This document shows positions 44,835-51,932 of a stretch of 51,932 nucleotides of DNA, in pieces. Position 1 is the stretch's first letter, and every line of letters begins with the position of its first letter. The stretch is from Chromatiales bacterium (GTDB lineage: Bacteria > Pseudomonadota > Gammaproteobacteria > RBG-16-57-12), in the NCBI GenBank assembly GCA_026989455.1, contig JALSJH010000074.1:1-51932 (forward strand), given 5' to 3'. Under the pieces are notes generated by a model that searched no databases, had not been told where the DNA came from, and saw only the letters and a list, made by a program, of their open reading frames with translations. Both the position numbers and the translations under genes were made by a program.

Positions 44835-45318
44835 AACAGTGCTGGATATTGAGTGCCAGCGAGCACTCGATGAAAACAACCCATTGAATACCACGCTGCC
44901 CAGTGATGCCCAGCTTAAGCGCTGGGTATTAATGGCGCTAGGTGATAAATCGGGTGTGACAGAGCTGGTGATACGTATTGTTGAGGTGGCAGAGAGTGCG
45001 GCGCTGAATGATACCTATCGCAATAAAAAAACAGCCACCAATGTGCTCTCATTCCCCTTTGAAGCACCTGAAGGCATCACGCCACTGCCACTGCTGGGTG
45101 ATCTGGTAATCTGCGCTACAGTAGTCGCCCGTGAGGCTAAAGAGCAGCATAAAGCGTTACATGCCCACTGGGCGCATATGGTTATTCACGGTGTATTGCA
45201 CCTGCTGGGTTACGACCATATTGAAGATGTTGATGCGGCAGTGATGGAAAAACTTGAAATTGAGCTATTAGCCAGTCTAGGCTATAGCGATCCTTACATA
45301 GAAAATGGAACACAATGA
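44827..45318 (+). CDS. ybeY: Endoribonuclease YbeY
   Basis: 163 residues from the ATG at 44827, overlapping the end of phoH by 8 bp. A longer reading that starts at 44665 lies inside phoH and is not real. The zinc ligands H121, H125 and H131 lie in [11 protein letters not shown], and the TNVLSFPF segment is present. YbeY is needed for 16S rRNA 3' maturation and ribosome quality control. Its stop overlaps the corC start. Confidence 0.96.
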   Translation: MTKTVLDIECQRALDENNPLNTTLPSDAQLKRWVLMALGDKSGVTELVIRIVEVAESAALNDTYRNKKTATNVLSFPFEAPEGITPLPLLGDLVICATVVAREAKEQHKALHAHWAHMVIHGVLHLLGYDHIEDVDAAVMEKLEIELLASLGYSDPYIENGTQ

Positions 45319-46229
45319 ACGACGGCCCCCTTACGAACGACCCTGCCAATGATGGGCAGCGGTCCTGGATAGAGCGACTGGGTGATGCGCTACTGCGAGA
45401 ACCCCAAGATAGACACCAACTGATTAATATCCTCCGTGATGCACAAAATCGCGACCTGCTGGATGCCGATGCCCTCGAGATGATTGAAGGGGTATTAGCC
45501 GTTTCGCAGATGCGGGTTCGTGATGTCATGCTCCCTCGCAACCAGATGATCACTGTGGATCGTGACGCTTCGCCTGAAGAGTTTCTACCGGTGATGATCG
45601 AATCTGCACACTCCCGTTTTCCAGTGATCGGTGATAATAAAGATGAAGTTGCGGGTATTTTACTGGCAAAAGATATGTTGAAATATTTCGTCTGCAAAGA
45701 GGAGAGTTTTGATATTCGTGAGCTGCTGCGTCCTGTTGTATTTATCCCGGAAAGCAAGCGGTTGAACGTGTTACTGCGCGAATTTCGCGCCAGTCGCAAC
45801 CATATGGCCGTCGTGGTCGATGAATACGGTGGTGTTTCGGGTTTGATTACCATCGAGGATGTGCTCGAGCAGATTGTCGGTGAAATCGAAGATGAACACG
45901 ATGTGGATGAAGATCTGCTAATTGTAAAAAACAATGATGCAAGTTACACCATCAAGGCGATTACTGAAATAGAGGAGTTTAACCACTATTTCGGGGCTGA
46001 TTTGAACGGTGACGAGTTTGACACCATTGGTGGTTATGTGGTGAATCAGCACGGCAATATGCCAAAGCGCGACGATGTCATTGTTGTGGGTAACTTCAGT
46101 TTTACCGTTGTCCGCTCTGACAAACGGCGCATACATCTGCTGCGTATGACTCTATTGAATGGCGAAACGTCACCCACATCAAAATCGGTAAAAGATAACA
46201 CCACAGAGCATGCTGGTGGTATTAGCTAA
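45315..46229 (+). CDS. corC: CBS-domain magnesium/cobalt efflux-associated protein CorC
   Basis: 304 residues. Two CBS domains ([19 protein letters not shown] near 70; [20 protein letters not shown] near 160-180) bind adenine nucleotides, and a C-terminal CorC_HlyC transporter-associated domain follows. No membrane part is present, so it is the cytoplasmic YbeX/CorC form. ATGA overlap with ybeY; lnt starts 20 bp before its stop. The role in Mg/Co export is by family. Confidence 0.94.
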   Translation: MNDGPLTNDPANDGQRSWIERLGDALLREPQDRHQLINILRDAQNRDLLDADALEMIEGVLAVSQMRVRDVMLPRNQMITVDRDASPEEFLPVMIESAHSRFPVIGDNKDEVAGILLAKDMLKYFVCKEESFDIRELLRPVVFIPESKRLNVLLREFRASRNHMAVVVDEYGGVSGLITIEDVLEQIVGEIEDEHDVDEDLLIVKNNDASYTIKAITEIEEFNHYFGADLNGDEFDTIGGYVVNQHGNMPKRDDVIVVGNFSFTVVRSDKRRIHLLRMTLLNGETSPTSKSVKDNTTEHAGGIS

Positions 46230-47730
46230 TCTCCTGAACCGTGGGCCAATGATCTGGATTGCTCCCCTAATTGCGGGTGCCATGACACCGTTAGCCTTCG
46301 CCCCTTTTGGATTCTCACTACTTATCTTTCCGGCTTTGATGGTGCTGTTTCACCACTGGCTGACACTACCCCCCAAACAAGCGTTACGCAGCGGCTATCT
46401 GTTTGGTCTTGGCCTATTTGGTGTGGGTTGCTCATGGGTTTTTGTCAGCATGTACAACTATGGTGGCTTGGGAATGGCGGGCAGTCTTTTAGCCACCGCC
46501 ATCTTTGTAGCTATTCTGGCGCTCTATCCGGCAGGCGCTAGCTGGTTGGCGGTTAAGTTGCGTGATTATTGTCACAGGCCGTGGCAGCAACTACTGCTGC
46601 TCGCATCGCTATGGGCAGGGTGTGAGATGTTTCGCGGCTGGTTTCTGACCGGTTTTTCCTGGCTTAACAGCGGCACCAGCCAGCTTGAAATGCCTCTGTC
46701 CGGATTCGCCCCACTGCTGGGTGTCTATGGTGTAAGTTGGTTGGTTGCGCTTAGCGCGGGTTTGCTGTTGTTTTGGGTTTACCAGCGACAACAAGGCTGG
46801 CGCTTTGGGGTCGTTTTTATACTGCTGTGGCTGAGTGCGGGTCTATTGCAGAGTATTGAATGGACTGAAGCGCAGGGGGAGCCGATTCAGGTGAGTGCCA
46901 TGCAAGGTAATGTGGGCCTGGATGTTAAGTGGCTACCTGAGCAGCGCAGTGAAAATTTCAATATCTATGCCGGCTTGACCGAGGCGCACTGGCAAAGTGA
47001 CCTGGTGCTGTGGCCAGAGACCGCGATGACCGCATTTCTTCATCAGGTGGATGGGCAGATTGATCCCTTTATTGCCACAGCGCAGGATACCGAAACCACA
47101 CTGATTACCGGTATTCCGGTCTACGATCAAGCGAGTGACAAATATTACAATGCGCTGGTGGCTTTTAATGAGGGGCAGAGTGCGCTTTACTACAAACGTC
47201 ATCTAGTGCCTTTTGGTGAATATATCCCCTTTGAGTCGGTATTGGGGCGGTTGCTTGAGTTTATGAGTATTCCAATGTCGAGCTTCACTGCAGGAAGCGA
47301 TCACCAAGATACCTTGCGAGGTGCGGGTTTAGATATTGGGGCTTCGATCTGCTATGAAATCGCTTTTGCAGAAGAGATGATTCAATCACTGCCCAAGGCT
47401 AATCTACTGGTTAATGTTAGTAACGACACCTGGTTTGATGGCTCGCTGGCACCCTACCAACACCTGCAAATGGCACGGATGCGTGCACTAGAGAGCGAGC
47501 GTTGGATCGTGCGGGCCACAAATACCGGGATTTCAGCGATTATTGATGATAATGGCGACATCCGCGAAGTTAGCCCACAAAACGAAGTTTATGTGGTGAG
47601 CGGTGAAATACAGCCCCGCAGTGGTGCAACACCCTATGTGATGTGGGGTAACTGGCCAATATGGGTGTTGATTGTCAGCACATTATTGTGGTTTGGTGGA
47701 CGCTATTATCGAGGACCTAGGGTCGTATAG
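46210..47730 (+). CDS. lnt: Apolipoprotein N-acyltransferase Lnt
   Basis: 506 residues. It adds the third acyl chain to lipoproteins in the inner membrane. Six or more membrane helices at the N-terminus are followed by a nitrilase-like periplasmic domain with the catalytic triad E270 (LWPETAM), K329 (YYKRHLVPFGEYIPF) and C381 (ASICYEIAF), all intact, then a final helix. The start at 46210 overlaps corC by 20 bp; a later ATG at 46249 is possible. Last gene of the miaB-lnt set. Confidence 0.96.
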   Translation: MLVVLANLLNRGPMIWIAPLIAGAMTPLAFAPFGFSLLIFPALMVLFHHWLTLPPKQALRSGYLFGLGLFGVGCSWVFVSMYNYGGLGMAGSLLATAIFVAILALYPAGASWLAVKLRDYCHRPWQQLLLLASLWAGCEMFRGWFLTGFSWLNSGTSQLEMPLSGFAPLLGVYGVSWLVALSAGLLLFWVYQRQQGWRFGVVFILLWLSAGLLQSIEWTEAQGEPIQVSAMQGNVGLDVKWLPEQRSENFNIYAGLTEAHWQSDLVLWPETAMTAFLHQVDGQIDPFIATAQDTETTLITGIPVYDQASDKYYNALVAFNEGQSALYYKRHLVPFGEYIPFESVLGRLLEFMSIPMSSFTAGSDHQDTLRGAGLDIGASICYEIAFAEEMIQSLPKANLLVNVSNDTWFDGSLAPYQHLQMARMRALESERWIVRATNTGISAIIDDNGDIREVSPQNEVYVVSGEIQPRSGATPYVMWGNWPIWVLIVSTLLWFGGRYYRGPRVV

Positions 47731-47794
47731 AGCGCCGTTACATTTCGATACAAAGAGCGCACATAACCGCAACAGTCAAAATAAATTTAATCGC

Positions 47795-47800
47795 TATAAT
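47795..47800 (+). promoter_or_regulatory. Possible -10 box for the mla operon
   Basis: Perfect TATAAT in the AT-rich 170-bp gap between lnt and mlaF. The corresponding -35 is poor, so this is only a candidate start region about 100 bp before mlaF. Confidence 0.35.
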
Positions 47801-47900
47801 TCAAAGCAGTTCGTCGTAAGGTCGAATTGCGTGGGAGTTTGGTGTAGCCTTCTTGTTTGCTATTAACTTGACCGATTGGTAACTGGAAAACGGAAGCTGA

Positions 47901-48728
47901 ATGAGTAAACAAAATTCAACCACACCGCTGATCGAGATTCGAGGCCTGACCTTCTCTCGTGGAGAGCGGGTGATTTTTGACGATATTGATATGGATATTG
48001 CCCGAGGTGAAGTGACCACTATCATGGGGCCGAGCGGCACCGGAAAAACCACACTTCTGCGCTTGATTGGTGGTCAGTTGCGTCCAGATTCAGGCTCTAT
48101 CCGCGTTGATGGCGAAGAGGTAACGACATTGTCACGCCGTGCGCTCTACCAGTTGCGCAAACGCATGGGTATGTTGTTTCAAAGTGGTGCGCTGCTGACG
48201 GATATGACCGTATACGAAAATGTTGCCTTTCCGTTGCGTGAACACACCAAGCTCTCCCCCTCCATGATCCGCAACTTGGTTTTGATGAAGCTGGAAGCGG
48301 TAGGGCTTCGTGGCGCAAGAGAGCTGATGCCCAGTGAGCTGTCGGGGGGGATGGCAAGGCGTGTTGCTATGGCCAGAGCGATTGCCCTCGACCCGATGAT
48401 GATTATGTATGATGAGCCTTTTACCGGGCAGGATCCTATTTCAATGGGCGTGCTGGTGTCGTTGATTCGCAAACTTAACAGCGCGTTGGGGCTATCGAGT
48501 ATTGTGGTGAGTCACGATGTGGCTGAGGCAACAGAAATTGCCGATCACGTCTATCTGATTTCAAACGGCAAGGTGGTTGAGCACGGCACGCCCGAACAGC
48601 TGAACAACTCAACCTCTCCGTGGGTGAAACAGTTCCTAAAGGGTGAGCCCGATGGCCCGGTGCCATTTCACTTCGAGGCGGGTGATTATCTGGATGATCT
48701 GCTAGAGGGGCCTGCGGATGCTAAGTAA
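47901..48728 (+). CDS. mlaF: Phospholipid ABC transporter ATPase MlaF
   Basis: 275 residues. Cytoplasmic ATPase of the MlaFEDB complex, which moves phospholipids between the inner and outer membranes. Walker [12 protein letters not shown], signature [14 protein letters not shown], Walker [12 protein letters not shown] and the H-loop VVSHDVAEA are intact; the unusual Q in FTGQDP is typical of MlaF. It heads the operon; mlaE overlaps its end by 11 bp. Confidence 0.97.
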   Translation: MSKQNSTTPLIEIRGLTFSRGERVIFDDIDMDIARGEVTTIMGPSGTGKTTLLRLIGGQLRPDSGSIRVDGEEVTTLSRRALYQLRKRMGMLFQSGALLTDMTVYENVAFPLREHTKLSPSMIRNLVLMKLEAVGLRGARELMPSELSGGMARRVAMARAIALDPMMIMYDEPFTGQDPISMGVLVSLIRKLNSALGLSSIVVSHDVAEATEIADHVYLISNGKVVEHGTPEQLNNSTSPWVKQFLKGEPDGPVPFHFEAGDYLDDLLEGPADAK

Positions 48729-49497
48729 AGTACAACAGCTAGGGCGTTCGACAATTTCAGTGCTGGAGCGCTTGGGGCGAGGGTTTCTTTTCTTTATTCA
48801 GCTGATAGCCGCATTGCCAAATGTGGTCACTCGCGCTCCCCTGCTGGTTCAACAGCTCTATTCGATTGGCGTACTATCCTTTCTGATAATATTTGTCTCT
48901 GGGCTGTTTGTTGGTATGGTATTGGGGCTTCAGGGCTACTATACCTTGATTGACTTTGGTGCTGAAGAGTCGCTTGGGGTGATGGTGTCGCTCTCTTTGG
49001 TAAGAGAGCTGGGTCCGGTGGTGACCGCACTTCTATTTGCGGGGCGGGCGGGTTCAGCCTTAACCGCTGAAATAGGTTTGATGAAGGCGACCGAACAACT
49101 CTCTGGCATGGAGATGATGGCGGTTGATCCCATTAAACGTATTGTGGCACCCCGCTTTTGGGCCGGTGTGATTTCGATGCCACTGCTGGCGGCTATTTTT
49201 AGCGCCATAGGCGTGGTGGGTGGTTACATCGTTGGCGTTGGTTTACTGGGCATTGATGCGGGGGCTTTTTGGTCCCAGATGCAATCGAAGGTTGATCTGA
49301 CAGAAGATATTCTAAACGGTGTTATCAAAAGCATTGTTTTCGGCGTGGTGGTGAGCTGGATTGCGGTTTATGAAGGGTACGATGCTATTCCTACTTCGGA
49401 GGGGGTGAGTCGTGCAACAACACGCACTGTGGTGCATTCGGCGCTGGCGGTTCTAGCGCTCGACTTTATGCTGACCGCACTGATGTTTGGAGAGTAA
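48718..49497 (+). CDS. mlaE: Phospholipid ABC transporter permease MlaE
   Basis: 259 residues with about five membrane helices. The segments [20 protein letters not shown] and [20 protein letters not shown] are the conserved coupling region of MlaE/YrbE permeases. Partner of MlaF and MlaD in the inner membrane. The start overlaps mlaF by 11 bp, and mlaD follows after 5 bp. Confidence 0.97.
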   Translation: MLSKVQQLGRSTISVLERLGRGFLFFIQLIAALPNVVTRAPLLVQQLYSIGVLSFLIIFVSGLFVGMVLGLQGYYTLIDFGAEESLGVMVSLSLVRELGPVVTALLFAGRAGSALTAEIGLMKATEQLSGMEMMAVDPIKRIVAPRFWAGVISMPLLAAIFSAIGVVGGYIVGVGLLGIDAGAFWSQMQSKVDLTEDILNGVIKSIVFGVVVSWIAVYEGYDAIPTSEGVSRATTRTVVHSALAVLALDFMLTALMFGE

Positions 49498-49502
49498 TTG
49501 AG

Positions 49503-49961
49503 ATGCATAAAAAATCAGTAGAGATCTGGGTTGGGCTATTCATGGTGGTGGCGATAGCCGCGCTCTTTTTTCTCTCCATGCAAGTCAGCAGCTTGAACAA
49601 GTTTTCGGTGGATAGTGGTTATACCATTGAGGCCAGCTTTGAGAATGTTGGTGGCTTGAAAGTTCGCTCACCGGTTTCAGTTTCTGGAGTCAAGGTGGGG
49701 CGTGTCGAAGCGATTAGCTATGATATGGAGAATTTCGAGGCGCGAGTGACCCTGCTGATTGATAACAAATATGATGCTTTTCCTGAAGACACCTCGGCCA
49801 GCATCTTCACCTCGGGCCTTCTGGGTGAGCAGTATATCAGCCTAGAGCCGGGTGGTAGCGATGAGGTCTTGAAAAGTGGTGACCAGATTAAGTTGGTTCA
49901 GTCGGCGGTGATACTGGAGCAGCTGATTGGACAGTTCCTATTTAGCAAGGCGGATGAATGA
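49503..49961 (+). CDS. mlaD: Phospholipid-binding MCE protein MlaD
   Basis: 152 residues. One N-terminal membrane helix (VGLFMVVAIAALFFLSM, about 11-27) anchors an MCE domain (ASFENVGGLKVRSPVSVSGV to SLEPGGSDEVL). MlaD forms a hexameric ring that passes phospholipids between MlaE and the periplasmic carrier MlaC. It is shorter than E. coli MlaD (183) because the C-terminal tail is reduced. The stop overlaps the next gene as ATGA, and that gene is not mlaC. Confidence 0.95.
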   Translation: MHKKSVEIWVGLFMVVAIAALFFLSMQVSSLNKFSVDSGYTIEASFENVGGLKVRSPVSVSGVKVGRVEAISYDMENFEARVTLLIDNKYDAFPEDTSASIFTSGLLGEQYISLEPGGSDEVLKSGDQIKLVQSAVILEQLIGQFLFSKADE

Positions 49962-51316
49962 AACGGATATTTATTTTATTGGGTGCTCTCTGCTGGCTGG
50001 TTTCCAGCATGGCAGTTGCCGAGCCGCTTGGCTTTGATCAGGTGCTTGAGCGAGCACTTGATGTGGATAATAGAATCAAAGAGCGCGAACACTATGTGAC
50101 GGCGGCGCGTGCACGCAAGGATGAGGCGAGTGGTAGTGATGATCTTCTGATCAGTCTGAATACCTTTGTTGGGCTTACCCCAAGAATAGAGGGCGGGTTT
50201 TATGGTGAAAATGGTGAAGGCTGCACCGGAAGCTGTGTACCAAGAGATGATAATCGCGACCTTGATAATGTCACCCCTTGGTTTAATTTGCAGCTGAGCC
50301 TGATTAAACCACTCTATACCTTTGGTAAAATCGAAAACTACGAAAAGGCGGCCACCGGCAATATTGCCTTAAAGCAGGGCGATGTTGCTGTTCAGCGTGG
50401 TAAAACAACACTGGATGTGAGTAAAGCGTATTACGGCTATCTTGCAGCCCGTGACACCCGCAAACTGATGCTGGATGTTAGCAAACGGCTGCAAAGTGCC
50501 ACCGAGTTGGTTGAAGGTTGGCTAGAAGAGGGGAGTGGTGAAGCGAAACAGTCTGACCTCTACGCCCTTAAGGCGGGCCACGCGCTAGCCAAGGGCTATT
50601 TTGCCAAAGCCAATGCCTTGGAAAAGGTCGCAATGACGGGTTTAAAAACACTCACTCAGTGGCCTGTGGGTGAATCGTTGGAGTTGATTGAGCGGCGTAT
50701 TCGGCCACTGCCCAAACCTGTACTACTGCTTCCTGAGCTGCAACAGCAAGCGCTTGAGCAACGCCCTGAAATGAAGCAGGTTGAGGCGGGTTTGTTGGCG
50801 AGAAAAGCACTGATTGAAGCAAAGAAGTCGGAAGGGAAGCCTAATATTTATGCCGGGATTATTGCCGGTGCGGCTTTCTCGCCTGGGCGGGATCAGCTGG
50901 ATAACCCACATATTTATGATCCATTTAACTATGAGGCGGCAACGCCGGTGCTGGGTTTGCAGTGGTCGTTCTCCTACGGTGCTCAACCGGCGAGAGTGGC
51001 ACAGGCACAAGCCGAACTGGATGCGACACTCTCGATTGCCGCGTTTGCACGTCAAGGTATTCCATTTCAAGTGGCAGAGAGCTACTACCAAGTTCAAGGC
51101 TATTCGGAAATGGTTGCCTCACTGGAGACGGCAGCCCGAGAATCACGGCGCTGGATGATTGCCAGTTATGCTGACTTTGAAGCGGGCCTGGAAACGGCCA
51201 ATAAGGTAGTAACCGCACTGCAAGCTTATGTGCTGGCGTACAGTCAATATTTGCAGGCGGTGTACGAATACAATATGCAGGTTAAAACGTTATCAGTTGT
51301 GAGCGGAGAGAGTTAA
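49958..51316 (+). CDS. TolC-family outer-membrane protein inside the mla operon
   Basis: 452 residues with a signal peptide (cleavage near AVA-EP, about residue 22). Two long helical-barrel repeats typical of TolC/OEP proteins are visible: LGFDQVLERALDVDNRIKER at the start, YTFGKIENYEKAATGNIALK, YYGYLAARDT, then the second half from ELQQQALEQRPEMKQVEAGL with VAESYYQVQGYSEM near the end. A Cys pair (CTGSC) lies in the first half. It is ATGA-coupled to mlaD, and mlaC starts directly after its stop. Normal mla operons have mlaC next and use MlaA, so this protein may be an alternative outer-membrane partner. The role is inferred. Confidence 0.85.
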   Translation: MKRIFILLGALCWLVSSMAVAEPLGFDQVLERALDVDNRIKEREHYVTAARARKDEASGSDDLLISLNTFVGLTPRIEGGFYGENGEGCTGSCVPRDDNRDLDNVTPWFNLQLSLIKPLYTFGKIENYEKAATGNIALKQGDVAVQRGKTTLDVSKAYYGYLAARDTRKLMLDVSKRLQSATELVEGWLEEGSGEAKQSDLYALKAGHALAKGYFAKANALEKVAMTGLKTLTQWPVGESLELIERRIRPLPKPVLLLPELQQQALEQRPEMKQVEAGLLARKALIEAKKSEGKPNIYAGIIAGAAFSPGRDQLDNPHIYDPFNYEAATPVLGLQWSFSYGAQPARVAQAQAELDATLSIAAFARQGIPFQVAESYYQVQGYSEMVASLETAARESRRWMIASYADFEAGLETANKVVTALQAYVLAYSQYLQAVYEYNMQVKTLSVVSGES

Positions 51317-51919
51317 ATGTTGCGAAACGGAATGATTGGCGTGCTATTGATGGTTTTATCATTTCCAACCCTGGCTGCCGCAAATGTTGCGCCTGATGAG
51401 TTGGTGAAGCAGACCACAGAAATTATTATGCAAAAAATAAAAGCTGAGAGGGAGTCGATTCAAAGCGACCCGGATCGCCTCTATAGCTTGGTCGATGAGG
51501 TGGTACTTCCTCACTTCGATTTTGAGAAAATGTCGAAGTGGGTGTTGGGTAAATATTGGCGCAAGGCAGACCAAGCTCAGCGGCAGCAATTTGTATATGA
51601 GTTTCGTCAGTTACTGGTGCGCACCTACGCTAAGGCGCTATTGGAAAATGTAGACCAATCTGTAGAGTATCTGCCACTGCGCGCCAAAGCGGGTGCCGTT
51701 GATGTGACGGTGAGTACCGAGATCCCTCAGGATGGCGGATTCCCGATTCCGATCAACTACAAAATGCACCTGAATGATAATGGCTGGAAGGTGTACGATG
51801 TTAATATAGATGGTATTAGCCTGGTGACCAATTACCGCACCAGCTTCTCCAGTGAGATTCGTAAAAGCGGCATTGATGGCCTACTCGCTAAGCTCTCATC
51901 ACGCAGTAGCTCACCTTAA
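51317..51919 (+). CDS. mlaC: Periplasmic phospholipid carrier MlaC
   Basis: 200 residues with a signal peptide (hydrophobic MIGVLLMVLSFPTLAAA). Family segments: the VDEVVLPHFDFEKMSKWVLG run, YWRKADQAQRQQFVYEFRQL, RTYAKALLE and WKVYDVNIDGISLVTNYRTS. MlaC shuttles lipid between MlaA at the outer membrane and MlaD. It starts at the base after the TolC-family stop. A gene for MlaB would be expected next, but the window ends 13 bp later. Confidence 0.95.
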   Translation: MLRNGMIGVLLMVLSFPTLAAANVAPDELVKQTTEIIMQKIKAERESIQSDPDRLYSLVDEVVLPHFDFEKMSKWVLGKYWRKADQAQRQQFVYEFRQLLVRTYAKALLENVDQSVEYLPLRAKAGAVDVTVSTEIPQDGGFPIPINYKMHLNDNGWKVYDVNIDGISLVTNYRTSFSSEIRKSGIDGLLAKLSSRSSSP

Positions 51920-51932
51920 TGGTTGCGCAGGC

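Noticed and set aside
45182-45934. A 250-codon open frame on the minus strand opposite corC
   Set aside because: It is the antisense of an intact, recognisable corC and ybeY end; its product is Ser/Arg/Thr-rich with no family resemblance, as expected for a shadow frame.
49958-51316. TolC-family gene as part of a type I secretion or RND pump
   Set aside because: No membrane fusion protein, RND pump or ABC exporter gene is adjacent; its coupling is to mlaD and mlaC only. A distant pump cannot be excluded.

Overview
The window is chromosomal DNA of a gammaproteobacterium and is almost wholly coding. This is inferred from gene families and order: dapA-bamC, sdhCDAB-sdhE-ygfX divergent from ygfZ, mrcA divergent from pilMNOPQ followed by aroK-aroB and a DamX-like SPOR protein, miaB-phoH-ybeY-corC-lnt, and mlaFED...C. 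Type IV pilus genes, oxygen-independent HemN, a Gld-type ABC cluster, a DUF1109 protein and a lone HyuA would fit an environmental or symbiotic Chromatiales-like lineage, but the sequence alone does not fix the genus. No tRNA, rRNA, CRISPR array or intact transposon was seen.

Layout. 1-5300 (minus strand): Sel1-repeat protein, mfd, a small putative outer-membrane barrel and a YcgL protein cut by the window edge. 5466-9703: ettA divergent from prmB, then hemN with a terminator. 9745-10520 is a graveyard of two insertion sequences: a broken IS3-type orfA carrying an 11-bp scar, and the 3' end of an IS200/IS605 tnpA with its end hairpins. Beside it lies an orphan DUF1109/NrsF-like membrane protein. 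11168-16207: Spx/ArsC-like gene, dapA-bamC, an MBL hydrolase, purC and an HDOD gene. 16238-21412: ygfZ divergent from the succinate dehydrogenase operon with its flavinylation factor. 21556-26290 (minus): an ABC ATPase, a permease, a GldG-like protein, a DUF4340 protein and mutM in one tight operon. 26383-30429: hyuA, a pentapeptide protein, rpmE and malic enzyme. 30434-42322: mrcA, pilMNOPQ, aroKB, a WGR protein and a SPOR protein. 42490-47730: miaB to lnt. 47901-51919: mlaF, mlaE, mlaD, a TolC-family gene, mlaC.

The most notable signal is a short palindromic mobile element that I do not recognise. Three copies are exactly 157 bp (14418-14574, 32884-33040, 40527-40683) and one is a 51-bp internal-deletion derivative (5329-5379). 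Each is flanked by a perfect 5-bp direct repeat (TTGAG, TTGAG, TCAGG, CTTAA). The two halves of the 157-bp form are imperfect reverse complements of each other, so a transcript would fold into one long hairpin. All four copies end 12 to 36 bp before a start codon (Sel1 gene, purC, mrcA, WGR gene), so each lies in a leader or promoter.

Other points of interest are the TolC-family gene translationally coupled inside the mla operon, an SdhE with Ser in place of the conserved Gly of its RGxxE motif, and mutM as the last gene of a Gld-type ABC operon.
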